Source: Candidatus Kuenenia stuttgartensis (GTDB lineage Bacteria; Planctomycetota; UBA1135; UBA2386). Taken from it: a stretch of DNA of 28,721 bases. The notes below the pieces were generated by a model, which was given only the letters and a program-made list of their open reading frames with translations, was not told the origin of the DNA and did no database searches. A program made the position numbers and the translations under genes. The DNA lies in assembly GCA_945861365.1 (NCBI GenBank), contig CAMAUH010000003.1:1-28721 (forward strand), read 5' to 3'. Positions 1-7,725 of the stretch are shown one piece after another. How positions within the stretch are numbered: position 1 is the stretch's first letter; each line of letters starts with the position of its first letter.

Positions 1-1383
1 CCTGCCGGTGACGCCGGCGAGCCTCGGCGCGAAGGGGATCGGAAGGACCGCCGCCGGAATCGGCGTGGCCGCGAACGCGACCGCGATCGCGGCGAGCGCC
101 GCCCGCGCGGGCCCCGGCCGACGATCGACCAGCTGCTGCGCAAGGGGCAGGAAGTCGTCGTGCAGATCACCAAGGAAGGCATCGGCAGCAAGGGCCCGAC
201 GCTGACGACCTACGTGTCGTTGCCAGGCCGTTGCCTCGTGCTGATGCCGAGCCTGCCGAAGTGCGGCGTGTCGCGGAAGATCGAGGACGGTCGCGAGCGC
301 AAGCGTCTGAAGCGCATCGTGCGTGAGTTGGACGAAACCGGCCACGGCGGCATCGGCTTCATCGTTCGCACTGCCGGCGTCAACAAGAGCCTGCAGGACC
401 TGCAGCGCGATCGCGACTACCTGAAGAAGATCTGGGAGATGGTGGCGCAGCGGCTCAAGGTCACGCGGGCCCCGGCGCTGCTCTACCAGGAGTCGGACCT
501 GGTGCTGAAGGCGATGCGCGATCAGTTCACGCCCGACATCGCCGACGTGGTCGTCGACAGCGAAGACGTGTTCCTGCGCATCCGGGACTTCGCCGAGAAG
601 TTGATGCCGCACATGGCGGAACGCATCAAGCAGCACGCGATGACGACGCCGCTGTTCCACCACTTCGGTATCGAGAAGGAGGTCGAGGCGCTCTATCAGC
701 CCAAGATCGACCTGCCGAACGGGGCCTCGATCGTCATCGACCAGGCGGAAGCGCTGGTTGCGATCGACGTCAACTCCGGCAAGTACAAGGCGGGTGGGGA
801 CACCGACGAGACCGCGTTCCGCACCAACCTCGATGCGATCCCGGAGATCGTGCGGCAGTTGCGTCTGCGCGACCTCGGCGGCCTCATCATCATCGACTTC
901 ATCGACATGACGCACGAGAAGCAGCGTCGCGGGGTCGAGAAGAAGCTGATCGATTCCCTGCGCGGCGACCGCGCGCGCATCAAGGTCGGCCGCATCTCGC
1001 CGTTCGGCATGCTCGAGATCACGCGTCAGCGCGTCGGTCCGGGCCTGAAGCGCACGGTGTTCATGCAGTGCCCGCACTGCAAGGGTGCCGGTTGGTCGCG
1101 CACCGTCCAGAGCAAGGCGCTGTCCGTGCTCCGCGAGTCGCGCGCCCTGGTGAACCTGAAGGGGTTCTCCGTGCTGCAGGTGTTCGTGGCGCCAGCGGTG
1201 TCCGACTACCTGGTCAACTACAAGCGCCGAGCGGTGCTCGAGCTCGAGGATGCGGTCGGCAAGTCGATCGTGTTCAAGCCCGAGGTCAGCTACCCGATCG
1301 ATGTCGTGCACTACCGTTTCCTGACCGGGGATGGCCAGGAGGCGCGCATCGCGATCCCTGCTGGCCTCGGTGTGAAGGCCTGA
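1..1383 (+). CDS. rne: Ribonuclease E/G, 5'-truncated by window edge
   Basis: Single-strand-specific endoribonuclease for rRNA/tRNA processing and mRNA decay. The reading frame is open from base 1, so the start lies outside the window; the ATG at 160 is internal. Visible residues (numbered from base 1): an Arg/Asp/Glu-rich low-complexity stretch (about 8-40), the rest of the S1 region (GQEVVVQITKEGIGSKGP, TTYVSLPGR), then the catalytic DNase I-like part with AIDVNSG (Asp256) and IIIDFIDM, and the Zn-link CPHC (Cys357, Cys360). The protein ends soon after the small domain, with no long C-terminal degradosome scaffold as in E. coli RNase E. Whether to call it rne or rng is uncertain; the family is certain. 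Confidence 0.93.
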   Translation, partial: PAGDAGEPRREGDRKDRRRNRRGRERDRDRGERRPRGPRPTIDQLLRKGQEVVVQITKEGIGSKGPTLTTYVSLPGRCLVLMPSLPKCGVSRKIEDGRERKRLKRIVRELDETGHGGIGFIVRTAGVNKSLQDLQRDRDYLKKIWEMVAQRLKVTRAPALLYQESDLVLKAMRDQFTPDIADVVVDSEDVFLRIRDFAEKLMPHMAERIKQHAMTTPLFHHFGIEKEVEALYQPKIDLPNGASIVIDQAEALVAIDVNSGKYKAGGDTDETAFRTNLDAIPEIVRQLRLRDLGGLIIIDFIDMTHEKQRRGVEKKLIDSLRGDRARIKVGRISPFGMLEITRQRVGPGLKRTVFMQCPHCKGAGWSRTVQSKALSVLRESRALVNLKGFSVLQVFVAPAVSDYLVNYKRRAVLELEDAVGKSIVFKPEVSYPIDVVHYRFLTGDGQEARIAIPAGLGVKA

Positions 1384-1390
1384 TGGCCTG

Positions 1391-1418
1391 TCCGATCCCG
1401 GCTTGTCGCCGGGTCGGA
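1391..1418 (+). terminator. Hairpin after RNase E/G gene, possible terminator
   Basis: An inverted repeat begins 8 bases after the stop codon: arms 1391-1402 and 1408-1418 pair over 11 bp with one bulged T and a 5-base loop (TTGTC). No T-tract follows, so it may be a weak or Rho-assisted terminator, or a 3' stabilising stem. The rplU promoter starts only about 24 bases downstream, which fits a transcription-unit boundary. Confidence 0.45.
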
Positions 1419-1441
1419 TGCAGCTTGCTGTGGGCAAGTGC

Positions 1442-1469
1442 TTGAATCGCATGCACTGCCCGCTATGGT
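1442..1469 (+). promoter_or_regulatory. Putative sigma-70-type promoter of rplU-rpmA
   Basis: TTGAAT (1442-1447) and TATGGT (1464-1469) are separated by 16 bases, each matching the consensus at four of six positions including the most conserved ones. Transcription would begin near 1476, leaving a leader of about 20 bases before the rplU ATG at 1498. Position directly behind the RNase E/G hairpin supports it. Confidence 0.5.
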
Positions 1470-1497
1470 CTCTGCCCCTTACTTCCAGAGCGCCGCC

Positions 1498-1812
1498 ATG
1501 TACGCCGTCGTCGACGATCGAAACCAGCAGTACCGGGTCCAGCCCGGTGACCGCATCCAAATCCATCTCCGCAACGGCGTCGCCGAGGGCGACTCGTTGA
1601 CCTTCGACAAGGTCTGCCTTGTCGGTGGCGAGGGGGCCGGTCGGATCGGCACCCCGTTCGTCTCCGGCGCCTCGGTGACGGCCAAGGTGCTGCGCCAGGT
1701 GAAGGGCCCCAAAGTCATCACCGGCAAGTGGAAGCGCCGCAAGAACAGCCGCCGTCGGCGCGGCTTCCGCGCGCAGTACACGATCGTCCAGATCGAGCAG
1801 ATCCACGGCTGA
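1498..1812 (+). CDS. rplU: 50S ribosomal protein L21
   Basis: Large-subunit protein that binds 23S rRNA. The start at 1498 gives MYAVVDDRNQQYRVQPGD, matching the usual L21 N-terminus (MYAVIxxGGKQYRVxxGD), and a 104-residue protein of normal length. The in-frame ATG at 1438 would add 20 unconserved residues and lies upstream of the proposed -35 element, so it is rejected. The C-terminal part (VTGKWKRRKNSRRRRGFRAQ-like) has the expected basic KxKRRKxxRxxxGHRQ region. No Shine-Dalgarno sequence is visible. It is first in the rplU-rpmA pair, 39 bases before rpmA. Confidence 0.95.
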   Translation: MYAVVDDRNQQYRVQPGDRIQIHLRNGVAEGDSLTFDKVCLVGGEGAGRIGTPFVSGASVTAKVLRQVKGPKVITGKWKRRKNSRRRRGFRAQYTIVQIEQIHG

Positions 1813-1851
1813 GCCAGGCTCTGCCAAACCGCAAACCGAGAGGAACCAACC

Positions 1852-2106
1852 ATGGCACACAAGATGGGACAGGGCTCGACCCAGAACGGTCGAGACAGCA
1901 ATCCGCAGTATCGCGGGGTGAAGTGCTACGGCGGCCAGCGCGTCAAAGCCGGATCGATCATCGTCCGGCAGGTCGGCACCAAGTTTCGTGCGGGCCTGAA
2001 CGTGCGCCGCGCGGGCGACGATTCGCTCTTCGCCGTCGCGCCCGGCATCGTGCGCTTCCAGGCGAACGGCAAGGTCCACGTCGACCCGGCCGACGCGACG
2101 GCGTGA
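1852..2106 (+). CDS. rpmA: 50S ribosomal protein L27
   Basis: L27, whose N-terminal tail reaches the peptidyl-transferase centre. The 84 residues start MAHKMGQGSTQNGRDS and contain GGQRVKAGSIIVRQVGTKFRAG, the family signature. The N-terminus begins directly at MAHK, without the cleavable extension known from Firmicutes. A Shine-Dalgarno site GAGAGGA (1838-1844) lies 7 bases before the ATG. It follows rplU, as in most bacteria, and is followed by a strong terminator, so rplU-rpmA looks like a two-gene unit. Confidence 0.97.
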   Translation: MAHKMGQGSTQNGRDSNPQYRGVKCYGGQRVKAGSIIVRQVGTKFRAGLNVRRAGDDSLFAVAPGIVRFQANGKVHVDPADATA

Positions 2107-2168
2107 GCGTCGCTGCCGCCTTCGGCTGAATGCCGGGGCGGTGAGGCGTCCAAGCCGCACACCCGCTG

Positions 2169-2210
2169 CCCTGTCCGGTCGCATCCCGACCTGGCAGGGT
2201 GCGTTGTTTT
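2169..2210 (+). terminator. Intrinsic terminator of rplU-rpmA
   Basis: Arms 2169-2181 and 2187-2199 form a 13-bp stem with one G-T pair and one mismatch and a 5-base loop. The stem is followed at once by a T-rich run (TGCGTTGTTTT, 2200-2210). It ends 22 bases before the obgE start, so obgE probably depends on read-through or a promoter I cannot see. Confidence 0.7.
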
Positions 2211-2232
2211 CCGGGGCAGCAACCAGACAGAC

Positions 2233-3246
2233 ATGTTCGTCGACGAACTCGAAATCCACGTGCGAGCCGGCAAAGGCGGCAACGGGTGCATCTCGTTCCT
2301 GCGTGATGCCAAGACGCTGCGCGGCGGTCCGAACGGCGGCGACGGTGGCGACGGCGGCGATGTGATCCTGCTGCCGACCACACACTGCAACACGTTGTTC
2401 CACCTGACCGGGCGCGGCACGTTCGCTGCGCAGAACGGGGGGCAAGGGCGAGCGCAGAACTGCGGCGGCAAGGATGCCGAGGACCTCGTTATCGAGGTTC
2501 CCGTCGGTACGCAGGTGCTCGATGCCGAGCGCGGCCACGTGTTGCAAGACCTCGATGTTCCGGATCGTCCGTGGATCCTGGCCCTTGGCGGGTATGGCGG
2601 TCGCGGCAACTCGCACTTCGCGACCGCGACGCATCGCGCGCCGCGCGAAGCGGAGACTGGCAAGGAGGGTGAGGAGCGCCGGGTGCTGCTCAGCCTGAAG
2701 CTGATCGCCGACGTCGGCTTGCTGGGCCTGCCGAATGCGGGCAAGTCGACGCTGTTGGCGACCCTGACGCGCGCACGGCCGCGCATCGCCGGCTATCCGT
2801 TCACCACGCTCGAGCCGATGCTCGGCATCGCGCAAGGGCCCGGTGATGCGACCTTCGTGCTTGCTGACATTCCAGGCTTGATCGAAGGCGCGAGCGAAGG
2901 TCGGGGCCTTGGCGACAAGTTCCTCAAGCACGTCGAGCGAACTCGGCTGCTATTGCACCTTGTCGACTGCAGTGACCTGCCGATGGAGCCCCCGGTCGAT
3001 GCCTGGCGGATCGTGCGCCAGGAGGTCGAGCAGCATTCGGCTCATCTCGCAGCACGACCGACTCTCGTGGTCGCCACCAAGGTCGAGAACGACGCGGCCC
3101 GCGAGCGAGCCCAGCAACTCGCAACGGCGGTGGGGCAGCCGGTGCTCGCGATCTCCAGTGCCTCCGGCGACGGCTTGCGTGAGTTGGTGCTGGCCGCTTG
3201 GGCGATGTTGTCGAGTCTGCCGCGCGAGGCCCGTCAGGCGGACTGA
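2233..3246 (+). CDS. obgE: GTPase Obg/CgtA
   Basis: Ribosome-associated GTPase for 50S assembly and stress signalling. The N-terminal Gly-rich Obg fold (residues 1 to about 157: FVDELEIHVRAGKGGNG, NGGDGGDGGDV) precedes the G domain: G1 GLPNAGKST (165-173), G2 around YPFTT, G3 DIPGLIEGA, G4 position TKVE (282-285), G5 region ISSASGDG. G4 departs from NKxD/TKxD because the guanine-specifying Asp is Glu. At 337 residues it lacks the optional C-terminal OCT domain. The gene follows rplU-rpmA, the classic order. No Shine-Dalgarno site precedes the ATG. Confidence 0.95.
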   Translation: MFVDELEIHVRAGKGGNGCISFLRDAKTLRGGPNGGDGGDGGDVILLPTTHCNTLFHLTGRGTFAAQNGGQGRAQNCGGKDAEDLVIEVPVGTQVLDAERGHVLQDLDVPDRPWILALGGYGGRGNSHFATATHRAPREAETGKEGEERRVLLSLKLIADVGLLGLPNAGKSTLLATLTRARPRIAGYPFTTLEPMLGIAQGPGDATFVLADIPGLIEGASEGRGLGDKFLKHVERTRLLLHLVDCSDLPMEPPVDAWRIVRQEVEQHSAHLAARPTLVVATKVENDAARERAQQLATAVGQPVLAISSASGDGLRELVLAAWAMLSSLPREARQAD

Positions 3247-3351
3247 CCTGGGCTGCCGCGGAAGCTCCATCGCCAACGGTGGTTCCCCCGCGAGTCATTG
3301 CGGCCTCCTGGCAGGGCTCGGAGCGGCCGATAGGGCTGGGCGAGGACCACC

Positions 3352-4545
3352 GTGACCAGCTCCAACCTGCCGCCCAGTTCCACTTCGACGCCGACGCCGC
3401 AGGCGCCTGCCGCCACTGCCGCCACTGCTGCCGCGACCGTGGGGCGGCTCCCAAAGCTGCGCGACTTCCTGCGCATCATGGTCAAGGAGAACGCTTCCGA
3501 CCTGGTGCTGAAGGCGAACGGTTGTCCAGCGGTGCGGGTTGCTGGCGTGATCCGATTCCTCGGCGATCAGCCGCTACCAGCCGACCTGATGCGGCAGTTC
3601 GTCGACGAGGTGCTCGGGGAGCGTGGTCGTCGCGACTACGAGAAGTCCGGTGCAGCTGACACCGCCGTGGCGCTGCCGGGAGTCGGTCGTTTCCGCTGCA
3701 ATGCGTTCCATCAGTGTGGCGAGTCCGGCCTGGTCTTCCGCGCGATCAAGAGCGAGATCCCGTCGTTCAAGGACCTCAATCTGCCGGTCGAGCCCCTCAA
3801 GCGGTTGGCATCGTTGAAGCGCGGCCTGGTGCTGGCGACGGGTATCGCGGGCTCCGGCAAGTCGACGACGCTGGCCTCGATGATCGAGTACGTGAACCGG
3901 ACGATGAACAAGCACATCGTCACCATCGAGGACCCGATCGAGTTCCGCTTCGAGGACAAGCGATCGATCGTCAACCAGCGCGAGGTGGGCACGGACGTGC
4001 AGGACTTCGCTTCGGCGCTGCGCCAGGCGGTGCGTCAGTCTCCGGACGTGATCCTGATCGGTGAGATGCGCGATGCGGAGACCGTGTCGGCCGCCATCTC
4101 CGCGGCGGAGACGGGACATCTGGTGTTCTCGACGTTGCACACGGTCAATGCGGTGCAGACCGTCGAACGGATCATCACCTTCTTCCCGCCCCACCAGCAC
4201 GAGCTCGTGCGCTTGCAACTCGCTTTGAACCTGGCCGGCGTCTGCTCACTGCGCCTCGTGAAGAACAAGGAGGGCACCTCGATGGTTCCTGCCGTCGAGC
4301 TGCTGATCAACACGCCCACGGTGCGCGAGCTGCTCGAGCAGGGCGCGACGCGCACCTTGCCGAAGGCGCTCGCGGAAGGCAGCTACTACGGCACCATGAC
4401 GTTCAACCAGTCGCTGATCCGCCTGTTCCAAGCCGGCAACATCAGCCTCGAGGATGCGCTCGCGGCCTCGGACAACCCCGACGACCTCAAGATGCAGATG
4501 CGTGGCATCACGCAGGGCGCGGTGACCCGGCCCGGCATGTCCTGA
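3352..4545 (+). CDS. pilT: PilT/PilU-family type IV pilus retraction ATPase
   Basis: Hexameric cytoplasmic ATPase that powers pilus retraction. The GTG start has a Shine-Dalgarno GAGGA (3342-3346) 5 bases upstream. A Thr/Pro/Ala-rich tail of about 30 residues precedes the core. Motifs: Walker A GIAGSGKST (164-172), Asp box IVTIEDPIEF, Walker B VILIGEMRD (233-241), His box GHLVFSTLHT (255-264). The C-terminal region (TFNQSLIRLFQAGNISLEDAL, DNPDDLK) is typical of PilT/PilU. I do not see a clear AIRNLIRE element, so PilU or another PilT paralogue is equally possible. No pilin or pilus assembly gene is adjacent. Confidence 0.88.
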   Translation: MTSSNLPPSSTSTPTPQAPAATAATAAATVGRLPKLRDFLRIMVKENASDLVLKANGCPAVRVAGVIRFLGDQPLPADLMRQFVDEVLGERGRRDYEKSGAADTAVALPGVGRFRCNAFHQCGESGLVFRAIKSEIPSFKDLNLPVEPLKRLASLKRGLVLATGIAGSGKSTTLASMIEYVNRTMNKHIVTIEDPIEFRFEDKRSIVNQREVGTDVQDFASALRQAVRQSPDVILIGEMRDAETVSAAISAAETGHLVFSTLHTVNAVQTVERIITFFPPHQHELVRLQLALNLAGVCSLRLVKNKEGTSMVPAVELLINTPTVRELLEQGATRTLPKALAEGSYYGTMTFNQSLIRLFQAGNISLEDALAASDNPDDLKMQMRGITQGAVTRPGMS

Positions 4546-4580
4546 GCGATCCGTCTTTCCCGTGGCGGCGCATGTGCGCC

Positions 4581-4609
4581 TCGACTCGCGTTCGTCGGTG
4601 ACCTAGGCT
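4581..4609 (+). promoter_or_regulatory. Weak candidate promoter for the EF-G-like gene
   Basis: TCGACT (4581-4586) and TAGGCT (4604-4609) are spaced by 17 bases in the 75-base gap after pilT. A transcript would start about 4 bases before the ATG at 4621, so the message would be almost leaderless, which fits the lack of a Shine-Dalgarno site. Matches to consensus are modest. A short palindrome (GGCGC-ATGT-GCGCC, 4567-4580) lies just upstream. Confidence 0.25.
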
Positions 4610-4620
4610 GTCATCGCGCC

Positions 4621-6582
4621 ATGGATCGCTTGCGAACGTTCGGCATCGTCGCTCACGTCGATGCTGGCAAGACGACGTTGACGGAGCGCATCCTGTTCGA
4701 TGCTGGCGCGCAGCGGTGGCTTGGCAGTGTCGACGAGGGCACCGCCGCGATGGATTGGATGCCGGCCGAACGTGCGCGAGGCATTTCGATCACGGCGGCC
4801 GCGACACGCGTCAGGTGGGGCGGTCAGACCTTGCAGATCGTCGACACGCCGGGCCACGTCGACTTCGTCGCCGAAGTCCAGCGCTGCTTGCTGGTGCTCG
4901 ACGCGGTGGTCGTGGTCGTGGATGGAGTGCGTGGCATCGAGTCGCAGACCGAGGCCGTTTGGCAGCTTGCCGATGAGCGAGGCCTGCCGAAACTCGTCTT
5001 CGTCAACAAGCTGGATCGGGACGGCGCCGATTTCGCCAAGGTGGTGGCGGACTTGCCGGGGCGCTTTTCGGTGCGTTCGGTTGCTCTGGTGGTTCCACTC
5101 GTCGACGAGGTCGGGGTGTTTGCCGGCCTCGGCGATGCGATGACCGGCGCCGTGCAGTGGTTCGATGGTGCGCCAGCGCGGGCCCTGCTGCCGGTGATCT
5201 CGGCGACGTTGCTGGCAGCGCACGAGCGGCTCGTGGAGGTCGCTGCCGATGCGGATGACGAGATTCTGGCAGGTGTGGTGGCTGGTCAGCGGATCGAAGT
5301 GGAGAGGTTGCGCCGGGTGCTGCGCCTGGAGATCGCATCCGGGCGCCTGGTGGGAGTGCTTGGGGGGTCGGCGCTATGGAACCGCGGTGTCGATTGGTTG
5401 CTCGACTCCGTCGTTGGCTTGCTGCCGAGCCGCCAGGAGTTGCCCAGGCGGGGGCTTTGGGCGGTGGCGCGGGCAGGGGACCCGGCGGCGCCCTTTGGCG
5501 GGTTCGTGTTCAAGGTGCAGCACGCTGACCAGGTCTGGACCTTCCTTCGCATCGTGCGCGGTGCCCTGGTCCCGGGGCAGCAATTGATGCGTGGCGGCGA
5601 GCCGCTCGGCGAAGTCCCCTTGGGCGGGCTGTGCCTGGTTCATGCGGACCGGGCTACCCCGATCGATGCCGCCGCTGCGGGTGAGATCGTGGTGTTGACC
5701 GGGGAGTTGGGGCTTCGAACCGGGGACACGCTGCATGCGCCGGATCACCCGCTCGTGCTCGAGTGTCCAGAGTTCTCCCTGCCGGTGTTGGCGATGGCGT
5801 TCGAGCCAGAGCGGGCGGAGGACTTGGGCAAGTTGGCGACGAGCTTGCGTGAGCTGGCTGCTGACGACCCGACCCTGCGTGTGGTGCTGCAGCAGGGGCG
5901 GATCCAGGTGGCGGGGATGGGAGAACTCCATCTGGAAGTCGTCGCCGACCTGGTGCGAGCGCGATCGGGCGTCCGATTCACCTGTTCGCTGCCGATGGTC
6001 GACCTGCGCGAAGTGCCAACACTCCTTGCCAGGGGCAACGCAGAGGTCCGGGCCATGGTTGAGGGGGTTGAGCGCATGGCCGTGTGTGTCGTGGCCGTTT
6101 CTCCGCAGTCCGGTGCCCAGCCTGCAAGGATCGCGGCGCGGGCAGAAGATCCAGCCTCTGTCGCCGCGCGCATCGAGTTGCAGCAGTTTGTGCGCCTGGG
6201 GCGATCCGTGCCCCTGCACGGTGCGCTGGTAACGGTCGAGGCGGCGAACTGGTCTGGGGGAGGGGGGCCGATTCTGCCGCTAGTGGAGCAAGCTGCCGGG
6301 CGCGCGTTGCAGCTCGCGCTGGAAAGCGCTGGGCTGGCGGTGCTCGAGCCATGGGTCAGCATCGACCTGTGGTGCCCAGAAGCTGGTTCAGCGCCGGTGC
6401 TAGCGGATCTTGCCGCACGTGGAGCGGAGCTGCAAAGCGTTGCCGCTGGCGGGCTTGGCATGCGCGCTCGCGGCCGCGCATCACTCGCGCGCATGCTGGG
6501 CTACATCACGCGGCTAAGGTCCATGACCAAGGGCAGGGGGCGTGTGCTGCTGCGGCCAGATGGCTACCAGGCTCGGCCCTGA
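4621..6582 (+). CDS. Divergent EF-G-like translational GTPase
   Basis: Translation-factor GTPase related to elongation factor G; 653 residues against about 700 for EF-G. G1 AHVDAGKTT (11-19), RGISIT in switch I, G3 DTPGHVDF, G4 NKLDRDGAD, a domain III AGMGELHLEVV block and a domain V LGYITRLRSMTKGRG block (EF-G: FGYATxLRSxTxGRG) are clear. In domain IV (about residues 455-570) the near-universal GGRGQYGHV segment is missing; around 470-490 the sequence is instead unconserved and Val/Glu-rich. The G3 to G4 spacing is normal. It sits where fusA often lies upstream of rpsJ, but the domain IV loss argues for a specialised paralogue, perhaps a recycling, stress or protection factor, with true fusA elsewhere. 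Confidence 0.85.
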   Translation: MDRLRTFGIVAHVDAGKTTLTERILFDAGAQRWLGSVDEGTAAMDWMPAERARGISITAAATRVRWGGQTLQIVDTPGHVDFVAEVQRCLLVLDAVVVVVDGVRGIESQTEAVWQLADERGLPKLVFVNKLDRDGADFAKVVADLPGRFSVRSVALVVPLVDEVGVFAGLGDAMTGAVQWFDGAPARALLPVISATLLAAHERLVEVAADADDEILAGVVAGQRIEVERLRRVLRLEIASGRLVGVLGGSALWNRGVDWLLDSVVGLLPSRQELPRRGLWAVARAGDPAAPFGGFVFKVQHADQVWTFLRIVRGALVPGQQLMRGGEPLGEVPLGGLCLVHADRATPIDAAAAGEIVVLTGELGLRTGDTLHAPDHPLVLECPEFSLPVLAMAFEPERAEDLGKLATSLRELAADDPTLRVVLQQGRIQVAGMGELHLEVVADLVRARSGVRFTCSLPMVDLREVPTLLARGNAEVRAMVEGVERMAVCVVAVSPQSGAQPARIAARAEDPASVAARIELQQFVRLGRSVPLHGALVTVEAANWSGGGGPILPLVEQAAGRALQLALESAGLAVLEPWVSIDLWCPEAGSAPVLADLAARGAELQSVAAGGLGMRARGRASLARMLGYITRLRSMTKGRGRVLLRPDGYQARP

Positions 6583-6616
6583 GGTGAATCTTGCAGGACT
6601 TTGTCGATCCTGATGC

Positions 6617-6645
6617 TTGACGAGTGGGTGACGGATCGCTAACCT
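6617..6645 (+). promoter_or_regulatory. Putative promoter of the S10-spc-alpha block
   Basis: TTGACG (6617-6622) and TAACCT (6640-6645) are spaced by 17 bases in the 193-base gap between the EF-G-like gene and rpsJ. The -35 element matches consensus at five of six positions. Transcription would start near 6652, giving an rpsJ leader of about 125 bases, long enough for control elements. This is the largest coding-free gap before the ribosomal-protein block. No clear terminator for the upstream gene was found. Confidence 0.45.
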
Positions 6646-6775
6646 GCCTAACCCTTTGCGCTCCAGGGAGCACACCTAGAGTGTAACCCCTAGCCGCGCA
6701 AGGGTTTGCAGAAGTTCGCAGATCCAGCGACCGCGCTGCAGCCAAAACCAACTGGCCCTTTGCCAGTGCCCAGCT

Positions 6776-7081
6776 ATGCAAGAGCGAATCCAAATCCGGA
6801 TGGAGGCCTACGATCACGAGGCCTTGGACCAGGCGGCCCTGGACATCGTCGAGACCAGCAAGCGCACTGGTGCGCGCGTGGCTGGCCCTGTTCCGCTGCC
6901 GACGCGGATCGAGCGCTATACGGTGCTGCGGTCGCCGCACATCGACAAGAAGAGCCGTGAGCAGTTCGAGATCCGCACGCACAAGCGGCTGATCTACATC
7001 TCGGAGCCGACCACGAAGACGGTTGATGCTCTGAGCAAGCTGAACATGCCGGCTGGTGTGGACATCCGGATCAAGGCCTGA
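6776..7081 (+). CDS. rpsJ: 30S ribosomal protein S10
   Basis: S10 of the 30S head, also the partner of NusB in antitermination. The 101-residue sequence has the family core: MQERIQIRMEAYDHEALDQ, PLPTRIERYTVLRSPHIDKKSREQFEIRTHKRLI and a closing PAGVDIRIKA. It opens the ribosomal-protein block. No Shine-Dalgarno site precedes the ATG. The next gene, only 13 bases away, is rplD rather than the usual rplC. Confidence 0.97.
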   Translation: MQERIQIRMEAYDHEALDQAALDIVETSKRTGARVAGPVPLPTRIERYTVLRSPHIDKKSREQFEIRTHKRLIYISEPTTKTVDALSKLNMPAGVDIRIKA

Positions 7082-7094
7082 GGTCTAGCAGAAC

Positions 7095-7724
7095 ATGGTC
7101 GAGGTAAAGGTATTCAAGGCCGGCGGTGTCGCGACGAAGAGCGTCGACGAGTCGGCGTTTGGCACCCGTGTTCTTGGGCGCACGCTCAAGGACGCGATCG
7201 TGATGTATGAGGACAATCGTCGCGCTGGCACGGTGCAGGCCCGCACGCGAGCGATGGTCCGTGGTCCGAACAAGAAGCTCTGGCCGCAGAAGCACACTGG
7301 TCGTGCCCGCATGGGTACGCCGAAGTCGCCGCTGTGGCGTGGCGGTGGCCGTATTCACCCGCCGGCGCCCCGCGATCATCGCTATGCGATGCCGAAGCAG
7401 GCGCGTCGCGTTGCTCTGCGTAACGCCATCTTCACGAAGTTCCGCGATCAGGAAGTTGCGATCGCAGATGGTTGGCCTGCTGGTAAGCCGAGTTCAAAGG
7501 CTGCTTGTGGCATCCTCGGTAAGCTCGGCATGGTCGCGAGTGCGACCGTGGTCACCACCGAGGTCGACCGGAACCTGTGCCTTTCCTTGCGCAATGTGCC
7601 GCTCGTGGATGTCTGCACGCTTGCGGATCTCAATGCGCGCCAAGTGCTGCTCCGCCGTTACCTGGTCTTGACCAGTGCTGCTTTTGAGGCGCTGCAGCAG
7701 CGCTTCGCCAAGAAGGAGTCGTGA
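7095..7724 (+). CDS. rplD: 50S ribosomal protein L4
   Basis: L4 binds 23S rRNA domain I and lines the exit tunnel. Residues about 40-95 show the signature: NRRAGTVQARTRAMVRGPNKKLWPQKHTGRARMGT, then SPLWRGGGRIHPPAPRDHRYAMPKQARRVALR. The length of 209 residues is normal. The usual S10-L3-L4-L23 order is broken because L3 is missing between rpsJ and this gene. The protein is L4 and not L3, since the KxWxQKxTGRAR and PRDxxYxMPKxxRRxAL blocks are specific to L4. Confidence 0.95.
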   Translation: MVEVKVFKAGGVATKSVDESAFGTRVLGRTLKDAIVMYEDNRRAGTVQARTRAMVRGPNKKLWPQKHTGRARMGTPKSPLWRGGGRIHPPAPRDHRYAMPKQARRVALRNAIFTKFRDQEVAIADGWPAGKPSSKAACGILGKLGMVASATVVTTEVDRNLCLSLRNVPLVDVCTLADLNARQVLLRRYLVLTSAAFEALQQRFAKKES

Positions 7725-7725
7725 G

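Noticed and set aside
8..205. Short forward ORF at the left edge
   Set aside because: The RNase E/G frame is open through the same bases and matches the family; this one is out of frame with an unconserved Ala/Arg-rich product.
4621..6582. Tetracycline-resistance ribosomal protection protein (Tet(M)-like)
   Set aside because: Length and AHVDAGKTTLTE fit, but the domain V block LGYITRLRSMTKGRG and switch I region are EF-G-like and not Tet(M)-like.
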